Assembly: GCA_024220505.1 (NCBI GenBank)
Contig: JAKZZE010000020.1
Coordinates: forward strand, 992,001 to 1,056,000
Direction: 5' to 3'
Length of the DNA stretch: 64,000 bases
From: Rhizopus arrhizus
Taxonomy: Eukaryota > Mucoromycota > Mucoromycetes > Mucorales > Rhizopodaceae
A program made the position numbers and the translations under genes. A model generated the notes under the pieces. It saw only the letters and a list, made by a program, of their open reading frames with translations. It was not told where the DNA came from and searched no databases. This document shows, in pieces, positions 55,345 through 64,000 of the stretch (position 1 is the stretch's first letter; the number at the start of each line of letters is the position of its first letter).

Positions 55345-56974
55345 CAGTAGCGGACAAAACTGGTGCACAAAACTTTTTTTCAGCTTTTAACTACCATTAC
55401 CTGCTCATGGTAGTTGCAATAGTCATGAAACTGTACTAGAAGGAGGATATACTAGTCATTGTAATCTATGTATGTTCTAAGCATGACATTGTTAAAACTG
55501 AGCGATAAGCGTGCTTTAAATTTATAAAATTTTATATTTTCTAAAAACCGCAAAAGTGGCTAAGACCTTAGACTTTATATAATCATCTCATCTCTTGATA
55601 TCATCGGATGTTCTTCTTTGCATATGCTAATAATATGCGTGTATATCATTTTCAATAAAAGAACCCGGCTCTTTAACTACTCTTTTCCAAAGATCATCGA
55701 CCCTTTTTGATCTAGTGTCGTATCATCATACCTTTGCCATCAATTGCCACCTGGCATGCTTAAGCGGACTTAGGCCGGGATTAGTGGCGGCTAAACTTGT
55801 AGCACAGAGGCGCTGTTATCAAATATTGAGTTTGTGACATGCGTTGACTTGTGCCTTGTGTCATTGTCATACTGAAACGAGAGATTACGACGTTTTAGAC
55901 TACTATACGCTAGGCTTTTGTGGTATGAAGTAAGCGAAATATATGTGTATATTTATGAGTTCATTATACCATCATATACCTGACACACATATTCTGGTCC
56001 TCAATATCTAATACAGCCTTAAAACATAACAGAGCAGCCAGCATGCTTCATTGTTTGATCACCGTGAAAAAATCGCTAAGGTTGCTCGACTTGCTTTCAA
56101 TATTAGTGTATACTGTCTGCATCCATAATGTTCATATTTGTTTCATTGCTAAAGATAGCAGACTTCCAGCCCTCTATAGTATACAATGGCTTGTCGTGAT
56201 ACCACATTCATCGCTTTTTCCGACTTATACAGCTGATGAAATTCTTCGATTCCTTACTTCCAGACTCAAAATCTAGCTTCCTACTGTGCCTTTAGACTGA
56301 CAGTCTGCTAACACTGTATCTTAAGGTCCTCAAAATGTGCTGAGCATCAGGAACTGTGTGTAGCGGACCTTGTCCAAGCTCTAGGTTGATGACTGAACTA
56401 ATAACTTTTCAGGCTAATAGCGGAATACCTTCATGATCACAAGACATTAAGTTTCTTTCTTCCCTCTTTCTCCTGTTGATTGTCCATTTAGAGATTCTTG
56501 TTACTCTAGGAATATCTGTTGTCGTACGAACTAAGTGTATTCGAGATCTCAGAGTTTCATTTTTACAGTTGCTTATTTTCTTAAACATATAAGACTAGTA
56601 CTTTGTTATAGTGAATAGGGTAAAAACAAAAGGGGGGACTCAATGGGAAATACAAAATAAGTACAGTTTTATATATTTTTTAAGAGCTACTAAGATTTAC
56701 TAATATGCTGTGAAATCTGAAAGCAAACGGGAGAGATATGGGGAAAATTGAAAGAAGGCTAGACAAGCACTACATTTTTGGCGAAAATTGAAATATGCAA
56801 AAAATCACTAAAAATGACCTTATGCCTGGGGGATGTCCGGCACAGTTCCGGTTTACATAACGTAATGTATATTTTAGACTGTCTTTCAGATGGTATATAC
56901 CACAAAAGTCGCAGACATATGGCGGAGATACAATGTTAATTTTAAGTTTTGTGCACCAGTTTTGTCCGCTACTG
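55345..56974 (-). mobile_element. Non-autonomous Tc1-like element N1, copy a
   Basis: 1630 bp with TA on both sides (55343-55344, 56975-56976) and ~28-bp TIRs beginning CAGTAGCGGACAAAACTGG. It carries a transposase relic on the minus strand: FSNETN and QYDNDTRHK (for FSDETK and QQDNDPKH) with shared stops, e.g. TAA at 56103-56105. About 1-2 % different from copies b and c, without length change. Confidence 0.92.
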
Positions 56975-56976
56975 TA

Positions 56977-57815
56977 TATACAAAAAAATAGGGATTTTGT
57001 TTATAAAAAATAGCTTTATTTTTATTTGAATAAAATAATAATAACAAAATATGATATTTCTTTGCTTGTAGCGTTTTAAAAGTATACTTGACTTACCTAA
57101 TGTCACCAGAATAGCAGCATCTAATCTAAAAATACATCAACTAGTCTCGTGGAACTCAAAAAGTTCTCAAAAGAAAAAAAAAAAAAAAAAAGCCAAGCTC
57201 AAGGATTCAGAGACACAAGGATTCAAGAATTCAAGGACTTGGGCACTCAAAGCAAAAGAAAAGACAACAGTACTTAAGAACCAAAGCAAAGACAGAAAAG
57301 AGATAGAAGAGGCCAAAGCAAAGCAGCATTCATCTATAACAATTATTAGCTATCGTGTATATGTAGTAGAAGTAATAGTACCTTTCTTCAGATAGACCAT
57401 GGGAAGAAAACTAGCTAAGCGTATACAAACGACTAAAATAGCAGCAGGCATCTATAATAATCATTAGCTATTGAGTGTATGTAGTAAAAGTAATAGTACC
57501 TTGCTTTAGATGGACCATGAAAAAAAAAAGAAAGAAAAAAAAAAGACACCAGTCAAGCTTATACCAACAAATAAAAGAAGAAGCAATGATAATCCTGGGA
57601 AAGAGACTTTAAAAAGACCATTTCAAATAGAAAGAAATCAACCAATACAATTTTACTAAAGTACAAGTACCATTAGAACAATAATAGAGTACATATAATA
57701 TTAAGAACTTACCTTTTAGAGAGAATGTTTTGTTTTAAAAAAAAAGAAAAAAAAAGGAAAAAAAAAAGGAAAAAAAAAAAGTACTATTTTATAGCCTCAT
57801 TTTACCAGTGTTACA
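56977..57815 (-). repeat. Right arm of the ~800-bp inverted repeat
   Basis: Reverse-complement match to 50011-50815, including the internal duplication (57.32-57.54 kb). It ends near TTACCAGTGTTAC. N1a and T5 sit at its inner edge. Confidence 0.8.
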
Positions 57816-58075
57816 GTTACCCACAATCGATTAAAAATAAGTCTTCTTTAATACTGCTTAACTATTGAAACATTCAGAGAGACTATTCATAAACAGTTTA
57901 AACTTTTTCTTCTTTTTTTTTATTTAAATGTAATATCTTTAACACCAAAGGCTTTTTTTTTCTTCGCTTTTTTGTAAAATAAATGAGTATCACCTTGTTT
58001 TGTATTCATCTTCAATTTATTTTGTACTCCTGTTTTTTTTTTTTTTCTTCCTTTTTATATAATTTCTTTTAAAAA

Positions 58076-58177
58076 ATGTCTCGTCGTGCTGCCACTCCCA
58101 TCAACGTTCCCAGCAATGCTCCCAAGAGAGCAAGAATTTCCGTGAGCATTGCTGGATCATCATCCACCGTTGTTCCT

Positions 58178-58213
<36 letters not shown>

Positions 58214-59350
58214 ACTTCTGCTCCTGCTCCTACTCTTGCTCCTGCTCCTGTTTTCGCTTCTGTTCCTGTTGCAGGCTTCAGTAGCTTTACAGCTCCTCGC
58301 TTGGAGAGCCCTGTTGGTACTGAAGCCATCAGAGCAGCCTCTGGTGCCGTACCAGAGATAATAGCTGCTCAGATACAGCAATTCCAACAATTGCTGCAGC
58401 AACAGCAACAGCAGCAGGAACAGCAACAGCAGCAGCAACACCGAGCTTCAGAAGCTGAGGTCGACGCGGCCAAAAAAGAATGCAGTGTAAGTTTAGGACA
58501 TATTTATTAAATTAGTAATTGTAATTTAATAACTATATTTTATACCTTTCTGTGTCATATAGAGCTATTTAGCAGAATACTACCGTGATTACGTTGTTGG
58601 TCGCAGAAGCGAATTTGACTTGGACGTTACCTTCGCCCATAAAAATAACAGAAAAGTCAAGGCATTGTTGTATGAGCAAGCCAGAAAGCACCATCGTTTT
58701 GATTTGCTCACCACCTCACAAGTAAATGCAATAATTAGGAGCAAGTATTCCTACATGATGAGCAAGGCCAAGGGGAAGACAGTTGTTTCACCAAAAACTA
58801 CCTGTCGTAGCCGTATAAATACGGTGAGTATTTAATATTTTTGAAGGTTATACTATAAAATATAGAAAATACTTACATTGATACCTTACGATAGAAACTC
58901 TCTAACAGGAGATCTGTTTATATGGCTAACCCTTCCGCGTTCGACGCCCGTTTCCCGTTCGCTGGTAAAATTCTGACTGTTGACTGGACGTCAGATGAAG
59001 AAGATGGGCCAGAGGACGAGAACGGCCGTACGTTCGTGGTCAAAAGGCCATCATTTAGAAGCAACGAAGTAAGCAAAATGTTGTTGACAAGTTTCATCTT
59101 CTAATATACCTTAATTAATCTATAGGTGGTGCAATTCCACGAAGAGTTGCAAAAAAGATACAAGGAGTCGATGAAGAAAAAGGGGGCTCCACCAACTATT
59201 AGAAGAATAATAGAAAACGTTGAGGTGGAGTTCCCCGACAAACTTGATGATGCCGATTTTCCTTCCTGGGCTTTTTCTTCTTCTGCTCTTGGTTTTCCAA
59301 CCTCTGTTTCTGCTTCTTCCTCTTTTGCGACTTCCAGTTCAATGCAGTAG
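58076..59350 (+). CDS. Ala-Pro/Gln-rich protein of unknown function
   Basis: Four exons (58076-58486, 58563-58823, 58895-59068, 59126-59350) with GT-AG introns of 76, 71 and 57 nt. The frame closes to 356 aa. The N-terminus MSRRAATPINVPSN leads to an Ala-Pro repeat (residues ~38-60), then a Gln-rich run (~100-122) that looks like a coiled-coil or low-complexity spacer. A basic region follows with KVKALLYEQARKHHRF and KAKGKTVVSPK, then an acidic patch SDEEDGPEDE and a Ser-rich tail. No domain recognised. It converges on the transposase-like gene ending at 59512, with 161 bp between. Layout and basic middle would suit a DNA-binding partner protein of a two-gene transposon, but this is inference. 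It lies beside the right arm of the inverted repeat. Confidence 0.7.
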
Positions 59351-59971
59351 GCATTCTTCCCCTTTTTTTTTTCTTGGTTTGTTGTTTCTTCACAAATTGA
59401 ATAAAAATTTTTAAAAAAAAGTCTATTGAATGATTCTTTAGTAAAATATATAATAAAACAATAATAATAATAATAATAATAAATGAATGAATGAACGCTT
59501 CGACATAGTTTTTACATATAGATCCGTCTTGGGAGAGAAAGTGTAAGAATATGATTATCTAAATATGACTTCACTGCTACTGGATTGTGAATTTTGTGAA
59601 CAGGAAGTATATTTTGTTGTGAGACTGGGTCAAACTGGTTTTTCCACACTTGAATGCCAGTATCATCAAAGGAGGGAAAGTGATGGGTCGCATGGCTGTA
59701 CCAATTGACAAATGCAAAGTAATGAGTGTAGTTGTTAAATGAATGTGTGAAAAAATAAGAAATTTGACCAATGTGTATTTCATTGTTGATAATAGCTTGG
59801 ATAATGCAGGAGGATGAAGAAGTTGAATTATTATTTGATGACGTATATTTTTGTCCAAGCAAGTTTATATTTTTAAATGAATGAATAATATTGCTGATAA
59901 ATGTGCCAGGGATGAGTGCATAGGTATAGGTGTAGTAATTAATCAATTGTTCATAGTGTTCTGGGCATATA

Positions 59972-61601
59972 CAGTAGCGGACAAAACTGGTGCACAAAAC
60001 TTTTTTTCAGCTTTTAACTACCATTACCTGCTCATGGTAGTTGCAATAGTCATGAAACTGTACTAGAAGGAGGATATACTAGTCATTGTAATCTATGTAT
60101 GTTCTAAGCATGACATTGTTAAAACTGAGCGATAAGCGTGCTTTAAATTTATAAAATTTTATATTTTCTAAAAACCGCAAAAGTGGCTAAGACCTTAGAA
60201 TTTATATAATCATCTCATCTCTTGATATCATCGGATGTTCTTCTTTGCATATGCTAATAATATGCGTGTATATCATTTTCAGTAAAAGAACCCGGCTCTT
60301 TAACTATTCTTTTCCAAAGATCATCGACCCTTTTTGATCTAGTGTCGTATCATCATACCTTTGCCATCAATTGCCACCTGGCATGCTTAAGCGGACTTAG
60401 GCCGGGATTAGTGGCGGCTAAACTTGTAGCACAGAAGCGCTGTTATCAAATATTGAGTTTATGACATGCGTTGACTTGTGCCTTGTGTCATTGTCATACT
60501 GAAACGAGAGATTACGACGTTTTAGACTACTATACGCTAGGCTTTTGTGGTATGAAGTAAGCGAAATATATGTGTATATTTATGAGTTCATTATACCATC
60601 GTATACCTGACACACATATTCTGGTCCTCAATATCTAATACAGCCTTAAAACATAACGGAGCAGCCAGCATGCTTCATTGTTTGATCACCGTGAAAAAAT
60701 CGCTAAGGTTGCTTGACTTGCTTTCAATATTAGTGTATACTATCTGCATCCATAATGTTCATATTTGTTTCATTTCTAAAGATAGCAGACTTCCAGCCCT
60801 CTATAGTATACAATGGCTTGTCGTGATACCACATTCATCGCTTTTTCCGACTTATACAGCTGATGAAATTCTTCGATTCCTTACTTCCAGACTCAAAATC
60901 TAGCTTCCTACTGTGCCTTTAGACTGACAGTCTGCTAACACTGTATCTTAAGGTCCTCAAAATGTGCTGAGCATCAGGAACTGTGTGTAGCGGACCTTGT
61001 CCAAGCTCTAGGTTGATGACTGAACTAATAACTTTTCAGGCTAATAGCGGAATACCTTCATGATCACAAGACATTAAGTTTCTTTCTTCCCTCTTTCTCC
61101 TGTTGATTGTCCATTTAGAGATCCTTGTTACTCTAGAAATATCTGCTGTCGTACGAACTAGGCGTGTTCGAGATCTCAGAGTTTCGTTTTTACAGTTGCT
61201 TATTTTCTTAAACATATAAGGCTAGTACTTTGTTATAGTGAATAGGGTAAAAACAAAAGGGGGGACTCAATGGGAAATACAAAATAAGTACAGTTTTATA
61301 TATTTTTTAAGAGCTACTAAGATTTACTAATATGCTGTGAAATCTGAAAGCAAACGGGAGAGATATGGGGAAAATTGAAAGAAGGCTAGACAAGCACTAC
61401 ATTTTTGGCGAAAATTGAAATATGCAAAAAATCACTAAAAATGACCTTATGCCTGAAGGATGTCCGGCACAGTTCCGGTTTACATAACATAATGTATATT
61501 TTGGACTGTCTTTCAGATGGTATATGCCACAAAAGTCGCAGACATATGGCGGAGATACAATGTTGATTTTAATTTTTGTGCACCAGTTTTGTCCGCTACT
61601 G
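59972..61601 (-). mobile_element. N1 copy b, inside the transposase-like coding exon
   Basis: 1630 bp with TA at 59970-59971 and 61602-61603. TIR CAGTAGCGGACAAAACTGG. Same orientation and same stops as copy a (TAA at 60730-60732). Inserts cleanly into the frame of the gene described for 59512-64000. Confidence 0.93.
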
Positions 61602-62261
61602 TAAGTTGGGTTCGATTGTCGAAATTTAAAGGAAAGGATGTGGGTGGCAGAGGCTCACTACCAGTTATTGTTGAATTGAATAAGCTAGGTCCGTCTATGA
61701 AACGAGAGTAATCAAATGGCGTTAAACCACTCTCGTCATTCGTAACCTCACCTATCTTTTCTATAAATTTAATTAGTAGGAGTATGTCTTCGTTTGTTGA
61801 ATTGATAAAGGAATGTAAAGAATATACTAGATCTTGTGTGTGAACATTTTGAATGAACATAGTAGCATAAGTTGTTTCAAATCCAGTCTTAAAATTGATG
61901 TTTATATGTTTCATATCGCCATTAAGACGTTCAAAGCCATAAAGCCAAAAAGAGTATGATGGACCAAAGTCCAGGAAGCTTTCTTTCAAATGGAGATGCA
62001 TATGCATATTTGGAGTGGGCATAGATTCACCATACAGCTCGACACAGGTCTTGCCAAAGTTTTTCATCAATAGATGTGCGGTATCTATGTCTTCTACTGT
62101 GATGGAAGGGCCAGTGACCAGCTTCACAGCATCGACATACCGCAACCAGTTTGTAAAATGTTCACCTGCCAGTTTTTGTTTGAGAAGGAAAGGTGACAGC
62201 ACAACAACCCAAGTTCTCCACTCATCTGATTTCATATTAGCAAAAGCACCAGAGATTTTTC

Positions 62262-63997
62262 CTATTTTTTTTGAAAAAAAAGAAAAAAAAATAAGTATTT
62301 TGCTCCACCATGAAATAAAGCTTTATTCCATGTACAGTAGCGGACAAAACTGGTGCACAAAAATTAAAATCAACATTGTATCTCCGCCATATGTCTGCGA
62401 CTTTTGTGGCATATACCATCTGAAAGACAGTCCAAAATATACATTATGTTATGTAAACCGGAACTGTGCCGGACATCCTTCAGGCATAAGGTCATTTTTA
62501 GTGATTTTTTGCATATTTCAATTTTCGCCAAAAATGTAGTGCTTGTCTAGCCTTCTTTCAATTTTCCCCATATCTCTCCCGTTTGCTTTCAGATTTCACA
62601 GCATATTAGTAAATCTTAGTAGCTCTTAAAAAATATATAAAACTGTACTTATTTTGTATTTCCCATTGAGTCCCCCCTTTTGTTTTTACCCTATTCACTA
62701 TAACAAAGTACTAGCCTTATATGTTTAAGAAAATAAGCAACTGTAAAAACGAAACTCTGAGATCTCGAACACGCCTAGTTCGTACGACAGCAGATATTTC
62801 TAGAGTAACAAGGATCTCTAAATGGACAATCAACAGGAGAAAGAGGGAAGAAAGAAACTTAATGTCTTGTGATCATGAAGGTATTCCGCTATTAGCCTGA
62901 AAAGTTATTAGTTCAGTCATCAACCTAGAGCTTGGACAAGGTCCGCTACACACAGTTCCTGATGCTCAGCACATTTTGAGGACCTTAAGATACAGTGTTA
63001 GCAGACTGTCAGTCTAAAGGCACAGTAGGAAGCTAGATTTTGAGTCTGGAAGTAAGGAATCGAAGAATTTCATCAGCTGTATAAGTCGGAAAAAGCGATG
63101 AATGTGGTATCACGACAAGCCATTGTATACTATAGAGGGCTGGAAGTCTGCTATCTTTAGCAATGAAACAAATATGAACATTATGGATGCAGATAGTATA
63201 CACTAATATTGAAAGCAAGTCGAGCAACCTGAGCGATTTTTTCACGGTGATCAAACAATGAAGCATGCTGGCTGCTCCGTTATGTTTTAAGGCTGTATTA
63301 GATATTGAGGACCAGAATATGTGTGTCAGGTATACGATGGTATAATGAACTCATAAATATACACATATATTTCGCTTACTTCATACCACAAAAGCCTAGC
63401 GTATAGTAGTCTAAAACGTCGTAATCTCTCGTTTCAGTATGACAATGACACAAGGCACAAGTCAACGCATGTCATAAACTCAATATTTGATAACAGCGCT
63501 TCTGTGCTACAAGTTTAGCCGCCACTAATCCCGGCCTAAGTCCGCTTAAGCATGCCAGGTGGCAATTGATGGCAAAGGTATGATGATACGACACTAGATC
63601 AAAAAGGGTCGATGATCTTTGGAAAAGAATAGTTAAAGAGCCGGGTTCTTTTACTGAAAATGATATACACGCATATTATTAGCATATGCAAAGAAGAATA
63701 TCCGATAATATCAAGAGATGAGATGATTATATAAAGTCTAAGATTTTAGCCACTTTTGCGGTTTTTAGAAAATATAAGATTTTATAAATTCAAAGCACGC
63801 TTATCGCTCAGTTTTAACAATGTCATGCTTAGAACATACATAGATTACAATGACTAGTATATCCTCCTTCTAGTACAGTTTCATGACTATTGCAATTACC
63901 ATGAGCAGGTAATGGTAGTTAAAAGCTAAAAAAAAGTTTTGTGCACCAGTTTTGTCCGCTACTGTATATATAAATACGATCAAGCAGTATTACATAC
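62262..63997 (-). other. Candidate intron carrying N1 copy c
   Basis: Donor AAG-GTATGT at 63998-63992 and acceptor AAAATAG-G at 62262. Without N1c and one TA it would be about 104 nt long. Splicing leads into GKISGAFANMKSDEW in frame. Confidence 0.55.
62335..63964 (+). mobile_element. N1 copy c, inverted, inside an intron
   Basis: 1630 bp with TA at 62333-62334 and 63965-63966. Inverted relative to copies a and b, so the transposase relic reads on the plus strand (TAA at 63204-63206, TGA at 63210-63212). It lies within the candidate GT-AG intron 62262-63997. Confidence 0.93.
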
Positions 63998-64000
63998 CTT

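Larger units (their letters stand above)
59512..64000 (-). pseudogene. Transposase-like gene (Tnp2/DUF4218-like C-terminal half), split by two N1 copies; partial
   Basis: The visible coding parts are an exon ending at 63998 (cut by the window edge), an intron 62262-63997 that contains N1 copy c, and an exon from 62261 (GKISGAFANMKSDEW) to 61604. The frame then continues after N1 copy b from 59971 to the stop at 59512-59514. Across copy b the frame is restored once the element and one TA are removed (QL then ICPEHYEQL). The core TPNMHMHLHLKESFLDFGPSYSFWLYGFERLNG resembles the DUF4218-type region of CACTA/Tnp2 transposases, families expanded in Mucoromycota. Downstream HIGQISYFFTHS and FAFVNWY also fit such genes. 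Catalytic residues would lie upstream, outside the window. It is disrupted by copy b; copy c might be tolerated if spliced out. Family assignment is by recall. Confidence 0.62.

Noticed and set aside
56043..56276. 77-codon frames in each N1 copy (also 60670-60903, 63033-63266)
   Set aside because: They run antisense to the transposase relic containing FSNETN; conserved only because the copies are recent.
58149..58441. Leu-rich and Arg/Ser-rich frames over the Ala-Pro/Gln repeats
   Set aside because: Shadow frames of trinucleotide-type repeats in the real exon 1 of the 58076 gene.

Overview
The window looks like nuclear DNA of an AT-rich filamentous fungus, most likely a member of the Mucoromycota (Mucorales-like). 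The reasons are GT-AG introns of about 47-66 nt, fungal Trk, Cym1 and pepsin-type genes, chromodomain Ty3/gypsy retrotransposons, many Tc1/mariner elements and a Fanzor-type gene. The genus is not established. All calls come from reading the sequence by eye; no search was run.

Layout. 0.5-4.9 kb: a 5'-truncated LINE with a target-site duplication (TSD), then a decayed Fanzor (eukaryotic TnpB-like nuclease) gene. 5.7-19.7 kb: the only host-gene block, holding a secreted aspartic protease, a small unrecognised gene, a Trk-type potassium transporter and the mitochondrial presequence protease CYM1. It is interrupted at 11.5-13.1 kb by a second truncated LINE sitting in transposase debris. 20-22.1 kb: a dead and a nearly intact IS630/Tc1-like transposase with a tRNA-Gly-like relic between them.

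22.1-46.9 kb: a nested pile of Ty3/gypsy chromoviruses. Element A (minus) is split by a solo LTR of its own family. Element C (plus) is split by solo LTR D. Element B (plus, 5950 bp) looks intact and young, and lies inside the LTR of element E. The E gag is itself split by solo LTR F. A Tc1-like element with perfect 214-bp terminal inverted repeats (T1) abuts a truncated relative (T2). A second LTR D copy and a truncated minus-strand element G follow.

47.7-64 kb: further Tc1/mariner elements (T3, T4, T5), an ~800-bp inverted repeat pair (50.0 and 57.0 kb), a 33-bp minisatellite, and three equal-length (1630 bp) copies of a non-autonomous Tc1-like element, N1. Two N1 copies lie in one gene with a transposase-like (Tnp2/DUF4218-like) domain, one in its coding exon and one in an intron. 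A convergent 4-exon gene of unknown function lies next to it.

How it works together: the host genes appear independent (secretion, potassium uptake, mitochondrial peptide turnover). The rest is a transposon graveyard in which insertion order can be read from TSDs. The most notable signals are the Fanzor relic, the N1 family that spread while already dead, and the inward-facing inverted motifs bounding Tc1 terminal repeats.
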